A stretch of DNA of 40,049 bases. It comes from Welwitschia mirabilis. Taxonomy: Eukaryota > Gnetophyta > Gnetopsida > Welwitschiales. The notes under the pieces were generated by a model. It was not told the origin of the DNA. It ran no database searches and saw only the letters and a program-made list of their open reading frames with translations. The position numbers and the translations under genes were made by a program. Within the stretch, counting starts at the first letter, position 1, and each line of letters starts with the position of its first letter. Shown here one piece after another: positions 11,701-22,645 of the stretch. The stretch spans positions 236,090,744 through 236,130,792 of the forward strand of contig JBOZIK010000001.1 of NCBI GenBank assembly GCA_051453625.1. The letters run 5' to 3'.

Positions 11701-12129
11701 TATTAGATAAAATTCCATCATTTTTATTCTTTCATAATTCAAATAGAATAAAACTCTTAACAACATCCTATAACATATGGATCCTATTTGGAGGAATGTG
11801 ATGAATAACAAAGAGATAGAATGTAAATGAAACTTATGTCCAATAAAAGAACTTAAAAAGTGAATCCTAGCTAGATGTAGTAATCGTATAATTCTAAAAT
11901 GGAAGAAATATTTAAAATTATAATATTGGTAAATTGATTGTGGAAAACCTAACTTTATTAAAAATGATAAAAAAGGAGAACCTTGATAAATGAGATACCA
12001 TAAGAAAGAGGACACCAGAGGTGTTATTTATATTTTTCATATTTTATAGAAAAACTTTATGGCTAAGTCTCAAGAAGAAATTTAATGTTTTAAATAATAT
12101 TAATCTTATATAATTTTTGAGTAACTAGT
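8771..12129. other. AT-rich stretch without recognised gene (possible copia gag/LTR debris)
   Basis: Contains a 530-N gap (8982-9511) and a 10-N gap (11655-11664). The copia relic on its left implies that gag and a 5' LTR should lie here on the minus strand, but no zinc knuckle was recognised. A 38-nt pure pyrimidine run lies at 10323-10360. A segment at about 11166-11450 recurs near 32.45 kb. A 127-codon minus-strand open stretch (11632-12015) is low complexity, hydrophobic and interrupted by Ns, and it is not a credible gene. Confidence 0.45.
11166..11450. repeat. Dispersed repeat, copy 1 (putative copia LTR fragment)
   Basis: Shares about 250-280 bp of ordered similarity with 32445-32720, best in the block containing TATATGTAAAACCTTTTCAA, GTGAAAC and AATACCTTTAAAGTTT. 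Both copies sit about 2-2.7 kb on the upstream side of a minus-strand copia integrase, which is where a 5' LTR would be. That role is inferred from position, not shown. Confidence 0.5.
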
Positions 12130-13160
12130 AAATTGTTTGTATACACTTCCTTACTTTTGTAAACATGGAAACAAGCACTAGTATGACAACCTAAAAAATG
12201 TCCTTCCTCAAAAAGCATAATCTTCTTAATCTTTAACTAGACATGAATTATAAGCATGTTTTATCTTATATATAGTGATGAATAAGTATTATACTTATCT
12301 TAGATAAAATTTTAACAAAAAGAACCCTCTTAATAAGAGTCCATAAATTATGTGATTTAAAGTAGGCTTCTTTAAGCTAGATTGAATGTTGTTCTTTTCC
12401 TAATAAGATTATGTAAAAGGTTTAAAATTGAGTTCCAAATGAAAACTTTATTACTAATATTCTAGGAGGAATTACAAGAAATTTCTCGATGGATCCCTAA
12501 GCATTACAAATAGCATGTAAAGAGTTTAATACTTGGTTATGTAAAGAATCTTGAGAAAAAAACAAGGTTGAAATGTCTAATTTCTTTTTAAGATTATAAA
12601 CCTTTTAAAGTACCATTTTCAAGAATTTTTTAAATAATAATTATCCAAGATCCATCCCATAAAAGGTCTTTAATAATCAACTTTTTCATAATAGCTTTTC
12701 CTTGGAGATAAATAGAAAAGCAATTCTTAAGCCATCTATCTTTCTTAATCTACATTAAGTATTTTAAGAAATATTTTTAAACCTATATTTTCTTTGTTTA
12801 GAGATGAAATTGAATTCTATTAATGATTTACTTATTCTAGTTTAAGTTATATGAGAGAAATCTAAATAAAAGGAGTAAAAGAGATGATATAAAGAGAGTA
12901 TATTTTCACAAACTAATATTCCACTTGTAGAGGTTGGTCATTTGGAAGTCTAAATGTTAATTTTATTTTGAATATTTCTTAGACCTTCTTCTATATTTGA
13001 TTTTTAAATACTTAAAGGAAAAAGATATACCAAACATTTGAAAATATTTCTAGAGTATAGACACTTTCCTAGTAAAGAATGTAAGACATTCTATTAGTTA
13101 TTCTTTTAGTAAGCTAAAATTTCCTAATTAATCTTAGAACTTTGGATATTAGGATATGTA
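12130..13160 (-). pseudogene. LINE ORF2 relic, C-terminal part (split by LTR-RT insertion)
   Basis: Minus-strand non-LTR retrotransposon reverse transcriptase, carboxyl side. Reading from 13160 downwards, the frame gives SSKIN (13125-13140), NIFKCLVYLFPLSI and IQNKINI.TSK (the family's FKYLGIP and kLenKIxxW region). Next comes LQGKAIMKKLIIKDLLWDGSW (split by no gap, about 12640-12712; family GGLGI...NKALLAKWIWR region), and then KVFIWNSILNLLHNLIRKRT at about 12385-12450 and DKYNTY near 12285. The last parts match the LINE fragments at 36.2 kb and 39.1 kb almost word for word. Stops and small frameshifts make it non-functional. The amino side of the ORF resumes at 26,649 beyond the inserted element. 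Confidence 0.8.
13156..13160. repeat. Target-site duplication, left copy (ATGTA)
   Basis: ATGTA immediately precedes the 5' LTR. The same five bases follow the 3' LTR at 26644-26648. Five bp is the usual duplication for Ty3/gypsy-class elements. Confidence 0.88.
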
Positions 13161-13605
13161 TGTCATGTCCATATTTTCACTTTTATTATATAATTTGCAA
13201 AGGTTATGTATAATGAAATATTAAAAAATATTAAATTATTTTGAAACCTCTAATTGATATAAATATTATGATCTTGAGATGTTATCATATTGAATTTTAG
13301 CTTAAGTTTCTTTTGATTTAAATATTACATATAAACCTTAAAATTCTTTTGTAGTAGCAATGATTTCTTTCACTTATTTTTACACTTCCTAAAAATTATG
13401 CATGATTAAATGTAAATTATGAAGGCTTGTCATTTATTTTTCCTCATTATTATGATTAAATGTAAAGCATTATTTTTATATTATTAAAGCACCTGATGGC
13501 TAGGCAAGCCTTTATGAGATGTTATGTAACTCCCCTTTACCGTTCTCTCATGATGTGCTCTATTATATTCTTTAGTTTTATTGTCTTACCCATGTTCTCT
13601 CACTT

Positions 13606-13617
13606 TAAATAGAGTTA
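13606..13617 (+). promoter_or_regulatory. Possible LTR promoter TATA region
   Basis: TTTAAATAGAG follows TTCTCTCAC about 440 bp into the 5' LTR and lies upstream of the conserved CTTGGAGCTTAGGAG-type leader. Position and composition fit a U3/R core promoter, but no transcription start can be shown. The matching 3' LTR site near 24946 is eroded. Confidence 0.3.
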
Positions 13618-13649
13618 TTTCTTTCTCAAGTATAGTTATTTGTTTGAAA

Positions 13650-14735
13650 CAATCTTGCCTTTAAATCTTGGAGCTTAGGAGATCTAGAAGCTTTAGAAAC
13701 TTGGAAGATCTACGAAGAGCTCAAACATATACATGTATGATTCTATCCTTTGTTCCTTCCTGTTGGTCCTTTATTTATATGCATTCCATTAATGCGATCA
13801 TCATATTTTATATTATTGTAAAATAAATGTTAAATCATGTGATTCTTGACAAAGATCAATTTAGTATTATTACATGTCTTATCTTCATTCATATTTTGTG
13901 CTTGAATATCTTGTCGTTATCTATTCTTAGTATGTGTTAATTGATTATGTATAAACATTATCATATTTATCTTTTCATCATGCTTTTTGAAATCTATGGT
14001 TTTTGAGTTGATAGCTTGTGGTCAAACTTTATTGTATTTATTCTTATCACTATGCTATTTTAAATCTAGGATTGTAAGTTGATAGCTTATGGTCAAATCT
14101 TATCATAAGTTTTCTTATCATCGTATGTCTTGGACTTATGGTTATGGATTTCCATAGATCACTGAATGAGTCATTNNNNNNNNNNNNNNNNNNNNNNNNN
14201 NNNNNNNNNNNNNNNNNNNNNNNNNNNNNNNNNNNNNNNNNNNNNNNNNNNNNNNNNNNNNNNNNNNNNNNNNNNATAACTTTGCCTTAAAATCTTAGAG
14301 CTTTGGAGGTCTAAGAGCTTTGGAAACATGGAAGATCTTCAAAGGGCTTGAACATATACAGGTATGATTTTACTCTTTCTTGCTTTCTTGTTAATCCTTC
14401 TTTATCCATTCCATTAATGAGATTGTTGTGTTAATATTCCTACTAGATGAATGTTAAATCATGTAATGCTTGGTAAAGATAAGCTCAATATTATTACATA
14501 TCTTATTTCCATCCACCTTTTGTGCTCAATGTCTTAACGTTACCTGTTCTTGGTATGAGATGATAGCCTATGATCAAACCTTATCATAATTACCTTATCA
14601 TAATTACCTTATCATCATATTGTTTAAAATCTATGATTTTAAGTTAATAGCTTGTGGTCAAATCTTATCATAATTTTTTCTATCATCATATCTCTTGGAC
14701 TTATGAATTTTCACAGATCATTAAATGAGGCAGTA
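13650..14735. repeat. Gap-flanking direct repeat in 5' LTR
   Basis: 13650-14175 and 14276 to about 14735 are diverged copies of the same LTR segment (CTTGGAGCTTAGGAGxTCTA, ACTTGGAAGATC, CATATACAxGTATGATT, ending GATCACTGAATGAG). They are separated by exactly 100 Ns. The 3' LTR has this segment only once (about 24995-25440), so one copy is either a tandem duplication or a misplaced contig. Confidence 0.8.
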
Positions 14736-15050
14736 GGCTTTATAAATTACTTAATGAGGTAATGAAGTGAGAATTCTACAAATTGCTGAATAAGGTAATG
14801 GGGATATTAGATTTACCATAGATCACTAAATGAGGCAGTGGGCTTCACAAATTATTAAACAAGATAGTGAAGTTAATGATATATGAGATTATACATATAT
14901 ATGAAAACCATAAATTATCGAATGAAGTAATGGGCTTTATAGATTGCCAAATAAGGAAGTGAAGTTAAATATGAAAAATTATATAAGAACCCTAGATTAC
15001 CGAATGAGAAAGTGGGCTTCATAAATTACCAAACAAGGCACTAAAGTGAT
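14712..15050. repeat. Degenerate LTR minisatellite (GATCxCxxAATGAGG units)
   Basis: Roughly ten units of about 27-35 bp built on ATAGATCACTGAATGAGGCA and GTGGGCTTCA, alternating with a variant ending GTGAAGTTA. Occasional GATCGC and AACGAGG variants in the 3' LTR suggest an ancestral GATCGCCGAACGAGG unit that lost its CpGs. Its counterpart in the 3' LTR is 25415-25680. Confidence 0.75.
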
Positions 15051-15394
15051 TGAGATATGTTTTACTATATATAATGATTATTCTCATTCATAACTATAAG
15101 GTCAATGTTTGTGATATATCATGTTTCTTAGAGTCTTTACTTGTATTTTCTGTCTTAAATCTTGAAAATCCTTGTCTATCTTGTCTATTCTTATCTGGAC
15201 CATACAGGAAGCTATGAGATTTTTACAGTTCTCATCCTATACTTTTGTGTGATGGGTGGAAAATATGGAGTTTAAATGCTAAAGTGGGCATAAGAATCTA
15301 TAGAATTATTAGCCCTTTATTTATAGAAAATATTACTAAATAATTTGTAATCCTTATTTGTCTCAACTACTTGGAGTTAACTGCCTGAGTTTCA

Positions 15395-16510
15395 TGATTG
15401 CTCAATATGTTTTTGTATTGATTGTNNNNNNNNNNNNNNNNNNNNNNNNNNNNNNNNNNNNNNNNNNNNNNNNNNNNNNNNNNNNNNNNNNNNNNNNNNN
15501 NNNNNNNNNNNNNNNNNNNNNNNNNNNNNNNNNNNNNNNNNNNNNNNNNNNNNNNNNNNNNNNNNNNNNNNNNNNNNNNNNNNNNNNNNNNNNNNNNNNN
15601 NNNNNNNNNNNNNNNNNNNNNNNNNNNNNNNNNNNNNNNNNNNNNNNNNNNNNNNNNNNNNNNNNNNNNNNNNNNNNNNNNNNNNNNNNNNNNNNNNNNN
15701 NNNNNNNNNNNNNNNNNNNNNNNNNNNNNNNNNNNNNNNNNNNNNNNNNNNNNNNNNNNNNNNNNNNNNNNNNNNNNNNNNNNNNNNNNNNNNNNNNNNN
15801 NNNNNNNNNNNNNNNNNNNNNNNNNNNNNNNNNNNNNNNNNNNNNNNNNNNNNNNNNNNNNNNNNNNNNNNNNNNNNNNNNNNNNNNNNNNNNNNNNNNN
15901 NNNNNNNNNNNNNNNNNNNNNNNNNNNNNNNNNNNNNNNNNNNNNNNNNNNNNNNNNNNNNNNTGATTACTCAATATGTTTTCTATTGATTGTAATGACA
16001 GATAAACTTTATTTTATTATATGTATGTGATTTGCAAGTTATGAAGTTCACTCTGAAGGTTTATGTTATATTGAATGATCAATATTCTTTCTAGAATTTC
16101 TAGTAATAAAATATGTTTATTCAGGATCATATTATTCAATTATTACTTTATGAATTTTTACAAAAATATTGAATCTTTATTAATGTATTTANNNNNNNNN
16201 NNNNNNNNNNNNNNNNNNNNNNNNNNNNNNNNNNNNNNNNNNNNNNNNNNNNNNNNNNNNNNNNNNNNNNNNNNNNNNNNNNNNNNNNNNNATATGTTTT
16301 TGTATTGATTGTGATGACAGATAAACTTTATTTTATTATATGTATGTGATTTGTAAGTTATGAAGTTCACTCTAAAGATTTATGTTATATTGAATGATGA
16401 ATATTCTTTCTAGAATTTCTAGCAATAAAATATGTTTGTTCAGGATCATATTATTCAATTATTATTTTATGAATTTTTACAAAAATATTGAATCTTTATT
16501 CATGTATTTA
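15395..16510. repeat. Gap-flanking repeat present two to three times
   Basis: 15964-16191 and 16292-16510 are near-identical (AATATGTTTTxTATTGATTG, GACAGATAAACTTTATTTTA, ATATTGAATGAT) around a 100-N gap. The first words also occur at 15395-15425 immediately before the 538-N gap. The 3' LTR carries the segment once. Confidence 0.85.
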
Positions 16511-17112
16511 TTTACAATTGCATTGAATGCTAATTTGAAATTGTAAATTCTTGAAATCTTTCTTTGAGTAATTATGATTTGGCATATTATTTCTAAGTTA
16601 TATTTAAAAAATTATCTTGAAACTCCTTATTCAAATGTAACTATAGAAAAATATTTCTTGGATGCAATGTTCATTTATTGTGATAGAATTTTTCTTTCAA
16701 ATGGACATGATGTGTTCCCTTCTTTTTTCCAAAAAATTCAACCAATTGTAAGAAAATTTGATTTGGATGTCTTTTAATAATTTAATGTTGTAAATTCATT
16801 TTGAGAAAGGAGAGGATAAATTAATGAGAAATTTATGAATCAGCACTTGTGGTAAGACTTAAGATACTAACCACTCCTTTCTCAATGATAGAGTAATTAA
16901 GGTATCATGGAGGAGAGGACCATCTTAAAGAGAGATATTATTAAAGAAGTTATAAATTCTTTAAATGGACGTTATAGAGTTTTAAATTTTCCGTTAATAG
17001 TATGAAAAATTTTTAATTAATTCATTAGATACAAGGGAATAATAAGGATTTAATCCTTTACTAAATAAGTAATGTTTGTAAGTTTAAAAATAGAATTATG
17101 GGCTTTACATTT

Positions 17113-17124
17113 TGATATCAGAGT
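17113..17124 (+). other. Primer-binding site (tRNA-iMet), first copy
   Basis: TGATATCAGAGT lies 3 bp after the LTR end TTTACA. The plant initiator-Met PBS is TGGTATCAGAGC; the two differences are G-to-A and C-to-T transitions, as expected from deamination. Confidence 0.85.
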
Positions 17125-17659
17125 ACTAGGCTATATCATTTAGATTTTATANNNNNNNNNNNNNNNNNNNNNNNNNNNNNNNNNNNNNNNNNNNNNNNNN
17201 NNNNNNNNNNNNNNNNNNNNNNNNNNNNNNNNNNNNNNNNNNNNNNNNNNNACATGATGTGTTCCCGTCCTTTTTCCAAAAAATTCAACCAATTGTAAGA
17301 AAATTTGATTTGGATCTCTTTTAATAATTTGATGTTGTAAATTCATTTTGATAAAGGAGAGGATAAATTAATGCATAATTTATGAATCAGCACTTGTGGT
17401 AAAACTTAAGATACTAACCACTCCTTTCTCAGTGATAGAGCAATTAAGGTATCATGGAGGAGAGGACCATCTTAAAGAGAGCTATTATTAAAGAAGTTAT
17501 AAATTCTTGAGATAGACGTTATAGAGTTTTAAATTTTTCATTAATAGTATGAAAAATTTTTAATTAATTCATTAGATACAAGGGAATAATGAGGATTTAA
17601 TCCTTTGCTAAATAAGTAATGTTTGTAAGTTTAAAAATAGAATTATGAGCTTTACATTT

Positions 17660-17671
17660 TGATATCAGAGG
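17660..17671 (+). other. Primer-binding site (tRNA-iMet), second copy
   Basis: TGATATCAGAGG follows the duplicated LTR end at 17656 with the same 3-bp spacing. It is the counterpart of the site at 17113 and belongs to the gap-flanking duplication. It is the copy contiguous with the element interior. Confidence 0.85.
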
Positions 17672-17698
17672 ACTAGGTTATAGCATTTAGATTTTATA

Positions 17699-18900
17699 AT
17701 TACCATAATTAATTATTTATAATTAAAAAATTCAATAATTTAGAAACTTATATTTTATTAGTCAAACTTTAATAATCTAATTTATGGAGAACTTATATAT
17801 ACCTAAGGAAATATTTTTCAAGTAGACACTTAAACTTCCCAAGGCTAAAATGTATGTTGTGAGTTATGGATTATTTCCAATCTTTGAATTAGAAGGATAT
17901 AAAAAAAGAAAAATAAATTTGATATATGAGAAATTGTTAGATTAGAAAGAAATAAAAGGAGAAAAATAAATTTAACATTATAGGAAGTCAAACATAGAAC
18001 CTCCCCACATATTTTCTTTATATCACTCTAATAATCAAATGAGCGTATCAGACAGTTGGGATACAAATCACAACCATTTTTATATGAGGTTTAAATGTTT
18101 AATGTCATTTCAAAAATCTTAATTTCTCTTCAATCAATCAATATTCCTTTTTCTCTAAGTAATCTCATTGCATAGGCGTCGGATATTTTACTAGTGCAGA
18201 CTTGTTCAGTTCCACTCTCTAACACCTTAATTCTTGTAACTTGGAATATTGATCATCATTAGTATTCTCATCATTAGAGTTATCCTTTATTTCCTTCATT
18301 GATACACCTTTCTCTTGAGCTCCTTTACTTATTCTTCATTTATACTGAATGTTAATGCTAACTTAAGGAACTACTACGATGCCATCTTCAGCCATGTCAT
18401 TTCTGTAATAAGCTATGAAGCTCATTCTCTTTTCAAAACATTCTTGATGTTATTGCATTTACAAGAGCTAGTGCACTAGATTTCATTTTCAAGTAACATT
18501 GTCTAGGCATCATCCCTTCCTTCTTATGCTTGTGTTTTCAACATAGACTTATTACTTGCAATTTTCCTTCTTGAAACATCATTTACTCAATATCTAACTT
18601 GTAAATCAATCTTGCTATTCCATAAAAGAATACAACTAAAATGAGTTTGGTTTCAGATAGAAAATCAGCTTGAAAATGCATTAAGAGTGGATTTCCAGAC
18701 ATGGCATTAATATCAACACCATTTCATGCATCTTGTTCTTGTGTAAAGTTTGCATTAAAATGTTAAATAAAATGACACAAGAAGAGTAACTATTAAGGAG
18801 TTAATAAAAGGTAGTGTCTAACGTATTACTAGCAATTACAATCATTCATGACTATTATGGAGTGCTAGTTGTAATAACAACTAACTATGATTTTAAGGCT
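17699..18900. other. Element interior, leader and unrecognised sequence
   Basis: This is the position where gag would start in an autonomous element, but no matrix, capsid or zinc-knuckle motif was recognised. From about 18000 to 18700 the strand composition shifts to C/T-rich words, and the minus strand is slightly more open, without any identifiable product. Confidence 0.45.
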
Positions 18901-18910
18901 TCTCTAATGC

Positions 18911-19318
18911 GGGGTGAACTATGATAAGTTATGCATTTGTAGAAGTGTGAATTTACACGATGACACTATGCTTGAGAGTCTAAAAATTCTTCTCAAATCT
19001 GGAATTGTAAATGTCAACAACGTTATGACTAAAGGTCAAAAAAGCAATTTCTGGCATGACTTGGTCAAGTTTTAGAGGCTCTAGAAAACTATAATTTTAA
19101 AACATCAGAAGATGATCAATGCAAAAATATTGAAAGGAGAGTAGATCATATTCAGATAATGCAAAAGAGAGCAATTCCTAGAGTCAGGTATGTTTGAAGT
19201 AGGCATTAGATAAAAGTTAATGTTATCTCTGATGGCATTACAATTTTTGTTATTGGAGGTATCAATAGTGGTAGTCCAGCTACTGTAACTGCTAAACTAG
19301 AAGGAATAAAAAGGAATA
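18911..19318 (+). pseudogene. Unidentified coding-like segment inside the LTR element
   Basis: Two overlapping frames look like remnants of protein rather than AT noise. One reads NYDKLCICRSVNLHDDTMLE and onward to NFWHDLVKF (about 18916-19072). Another, shifted, reads LGQVLEALENYNFKTSEDDQ, then NIERRVDHIQIMQKRAIPRV, then VISDGITIFVIGGINSGSPA (about 19048-19300) with a few stops. The DLCI...VNL word order faintly recalls plant gypsy gag N-termini, but this is not enough to call it. It could be gag debris or a captured host gene piece. Confidence 0.4.
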
Positions 19319-19526
19319 AAAGATAGTGGTAGCAAAATGGGCATCTTAATTTGTTACTTTTAAATACTATAGTGCATAGAGTCAAAATGATAATAGCATG
19401 ATCAAATTTGGATCTTTCTCATGCTAAGAATTGCAATTAATGAATGAGAAGATGGGCCTTCATCTAAGAATCTAGTAATACATTACACATTTTATGTCTT
19501 TTTTTTATAAACTAAATGGGTGGAAG

Positions 19527-21032
19527 GGCTATCATTATGATCATTTTATTTACTTAAATATAAACATCATTTTTTCTATTGTATTTGCATAAGTAAAGAG
19601 CTAGCCAAATTTAAGCAAATCTCAGAGCTTTATGATGGTTAGCATAGCTATCAAATTTTTATCTGAGTCTCCACTTTGCTTCTACTAATGGTAGATGAAC
19701 ATTGGCTTACTTTCTCTAAGAGAAGTTCCATTGGTCTAATATTATACCTTAGGCAGAACATGGAATTAAGGGATTCCATCTGTCAACCCATAGATGAAAG
19801 AGATGCAGATAGTAATAATGTTTAGATCTAGATAAAAGGATCTTACTAAAAAAGGTCAAGAAGATTCTTGAGGGTTTGACACTTCCAGGGAAACGACTGT
19901 GGATCTAGAACCTCTAAAGATGGAATAGAAAGGCTGAGAAGAAGTAATCTAACACTATTTGGCATTCTCAGGATCTCCTTGAACACATGAAAGGGACTCA
20001 TCATATGATGCTAGAAGAAAGAGTGCTCAACAAGTTCTTTCATTGAACAAGGAGTTCTTGCAAAGAGTACAAAGGCTAGAAATATTATAAGAACTTGGTA
20101 ATGATGAAATTAGAAAGTTGTTAATTCCTAAAGATTAATTACTTATTCCTCCTTGCCAGCAACTGTGAGCTTTTAACCAAGGTGAAAGAGAATTCATATA
20201 TTTTAAGGGTAATTCATGATGCGAAGCTANNNNNNNNNNNNNNNNNNNNNNNNNNNNNNNNNNNNNNNNNNNNNNNNNNNNNNNNNNNNNNNNNNNNNNN
20301 NNNNNNNNNNNNNNNNNNNNNNNNNNNNNGGCTATCATTACGATCATTTTATTTACTTAAATATAAACATCATCTTTTCTATTGTATTTGCATAAGTAAA
20401 GAGCTAGCCAAATTTAAGCAAATCTCGAAGCTTTATGGTGGTTAGCATAGCTATTAAATTTTTATCTGAGTCTCCACTTTGCTCCTACTAATACAAGATG
20501 AACATTGACTTACTTTCTCTGAGAGAAGTTCCATTGGTCTAATATTATACCTTAGGTAGAACATGGAATTAAGGGATTCCATCTGTCAACTCATAGATGA
20601 GAGAGATGCTGATAGTAATAATGTTTAGATCTAGATAAAAGGATCTTACTAAAAAAGGTCAGGAAGATTCTTGAGGGTTTGACACTTCCAGGGAGACGAC
20701 TGTGGGTCTAGAACCTCTAAAGATGGAACAGAAAGGCCGAGAAGAAGTAATCTAATACTATTTGGCATTCTCAGGATCTCCTTGAATACATAAAAGGGAC
20801 TCATCATATGATGCTAGAAGAAAGAATGCTCAACAAGTTCTTTCATCGAACAAGGAGTTCTGGCAAAGAGTACAAAGGCTAGAAATATTATAAGAACTTG
20901 GTAATAATGAAATTAAAAAGTTGTTAATTCCTAAAGATTAATCATTTATTCCTCCTTACCAGCAACTGTGAGCATTTAACCAAGGTGAAAGAGAATTCAT
21001 ATATTTTAAGGGTAATTCATGATGGGAAGTTA
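19527..21032. repeat. 703-bp gap-flanking direct repeat in element interior
   Basis: 19527-20229 and 20330-21032 have equal length and differ mainly by transitions. They are separated by exactly 100 Ns. Content includes a coding-like stretch (AQQVLSLNKEFLQRVQRLEI in copy 1, about 20025-20090) in both copies, interrupted soon after by stops. Copy 2 continues into unique DNA. Confidence 0.92.
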
Positions 21033-21059
21033 CAAAGAAAATCTTCTTTACTACTATAA

Positions 21060-22290
21060 TAAGAACTTCACTTAAACTATGTCATATAGAGGAGCTACAG
21101 AAAGAGGAGAAGCCATGAATGCTTTAGAAAGATTAAATACTGACACGCAATATAGCTATTATGCAGGAACAATGGATAAGCTATTATATAAGCCATGTGC
21201 TCACTAAGATGAAGAAATTATAATCCATAGCAAGAAAGAAAAACCACTGTGAAGGTAGTTTAAGTGAAAATGAGATAAACATGTCACTAATTTCACTAGA
21301 GACTTATCCATAGTTAGAAGGAGCACTAGGTGAGATGAAAGCATAGTGGTTTGTTGCCTTTATCAAGAGCAGAGTTGAGTCAATGGTAGGAAGAAGTCCA
21401 TAAAAATTAGAAAAACTATAATAGTAGTAGGGAAGAAGTAGCTATAACATGTAGAGATTATAGAGTCTTTGTAGAACAAAAACAATTGAGGCATTTTCAG
21501 ACTTTAAAGGTTTATGTGAATGAATTAGTACACCACAAAATCATGCTTCTAGGTAAATTTGTATGACCAATGCATCTTAAAAGCAAGAGCATAGTCAGAA
21601 GCATAGCAAAATGCAAATGACAATGCTACCACTTACTTTCTTTCTCATAAGGTATCGGAGGCAAGTTCGTTCTTGTTCAACAAGTTGTTAGTGTTGATGA
21701 AGATGTCATATATGAAACCATAGTTGGAGATGATGGACATAAAGAGACTCTGACTAAGTGCAAAACATTAGTTTTTGATAGAGTAAAAAAGTACTACATA
21801 AGTTCTCTCAAATCAATGGTTGATTTCACACAGTCTTCATTGAATGCAAGGAATATAAGGCAACATTGATAAGTAAAATGAAATTTGAAGAGTCTAACAG
21901 TCAACTTGAAGGTGAAGTTCTGGTAGATTGGGAAAGGCTTTTGAGGAAAAAAAATATTAAAACTCACTGTCTTTGTATGGGCCAACAATGCTTACATAAT
22001 TATTAACACTCCTGTAGTCAAATTGTAGTTCGAAAGAATCTATGATATGCATGTTTACTCGTCTTTGAAAAGGCAGTTTTTTCTGTATGACTTTGGCACT
22101 TGTGACATTCACTACCATCACATGATTTTTGAGTTATATTTACTGTTGTACTGATGCAGGACAAACATCTCATCAAATTGAATTCATATCCATGATAATA
22201 TGAGATGGCAACCAATAACCCATCATCAAATTTGTAAGCATGCCTCTCGTATTTGAGACTCACCTCTAAGAGCATAAAATCTAGCACCTA
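21060..22290 (+). pseudogene. Unidentified coding-like segment inside the LTR element
   Basis: Plus-strand frames retain protein-like runs: MSYRGATERGEAMNALERLN, then TQYSYYAGTMDKLLYKPCAH (21078-21210); later VQQVVSVDEDVIYETIVGDD then HKETLTKCKTLVFDRVKKYY (about 21675-21797) with TQSSLNARNIRQH; and after frameshifts FERIYDMHVYSSLKRQFFLY (about 22030-22090). Composition is less AT-rich than the flanks. None matches a retrotransposon domain I know, so a captured and decayed host gene is possible. An 89-codon open stretch exists on the opposite strand (22018-22287) but has no recognisable features. Confidence 0.4.
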
Positions 22291-22354
22291 CGGTTAAGCT
22301 ATTATTTAATGCATTTTTTCATGATTTAGAAAAACATTTATTCAATTTGATTTT

Positions 22355-22542
22355 ACATATTAGTAATAGTTTTAATAGCTAAAATTTTAAAATTATCTNN
22401 NNNNNNNNNNNNNNNNNNNNNNNNNNNNNNNNNNNNNNNNNNNNNNNNNNNNNNNNNNNNNNNNNNNNNNNNNNNNNNNNNNNNNNNNNNNNNNNNNNAC
22501 ATATTAGTAATAGTTTTAATAGTTAAAATTTTAAAATTATGT
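22355..22542. repeat. 44-bp gap-flanking direct repeat
   Basis: 22355-22398 and 22499-22542 differ at two bases and abut the 100-N gap 22399-22498, following the pattern seen at the other default-size gaps. Confidence 0.88.
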
Positions 22543-22562
22543 TTCTATTCTATTCAATTTTA

Positions 22563-22645
22563 GATTACTATAGTTGGTAGAATGCTTACTACATATTAGA
22601 AAAAGAATTAAGTAGGAGGTCTAGGGTTTAAATCACATTAATGAC
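22563..22645 (+). repeat. tRNA-derived SINE head (relic) within the LTR element
   Basis: TATAGTTGGTAGAATGCTTA at 22570-22589 corresponds to a tRNA D-arm/A box (cf. AGCTCAGTTGGTAGAGCGCTT). About 45 bp later GGAGGTCTAGGGTTTAAATC at 22615-22634 corresponds to the variable loop and T-arm/B box (cf. GGTTCGAATCC). The spacing and order are those of a tRNA. Differences are largely C-to-T or G-to-A. A tRNA pseudogene is the alternative. The SINE tail was not delimited. Confidence 0.6.

Larger units (their letters stand above)
13161..17656 (+). repeat. 5' LTR (assembled with internal duplications and gaps)
   Basis: Begins TGTCATGTCC and aligns base by base with 24504 onward (CATGTCCATATTTT, TTTAAATATT, AATCCTTG and so on). 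The LTR terminus ...GGCTTTACA followed by a PBS occurs twice, ending at 17109 and at 17656, because 16705-17151 and 17252-17698 are direct repeats around a gap. Further gap-flanking repeats (13650-14735 and 15395-16510) inflate the LTR. Judged from the 3' LTR, the true length is near 2.1-2.3 kb. It contains a decayed minisatellite of GATCxCxxAATGAGG units. Confidence 0.85.
16705..17698. repeat. 447-bp gap-flanking direct repeat spanning LTR end and PBS
   Basis: 16705-17151 and 17252-17698 are colinear copies of equal length with only scattered substitutions. They are separated by 100 Ns. Each contains the LTR terminus and the primer-binding site, so the element seems to have two 5' LTR ends. 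Confidence 0.92.

Noticed and set aside
11632-12015. 127-codon minus-strand ORF
   Set aside because: Hydrophobic AT-driven composition with an N run near its end, no start context and no family resemblance. Its upper flank abuts the LINE relic.
14712-15050. CRISPR-like array from repeated GATCACTGAATGAGG units
   Set aside because: Units are degenerate, contiguous without uniform spacers, located inside eukaryotic LTRs, and there are no cas genes.
22018-22287. 89-codon minus-strand ORF with several Cys as a small secreted protein
   Set aside because: No signal peptide or conserved Cys pattern. The opposite strand of the same DNA carries the coding-like runs of the element interior.
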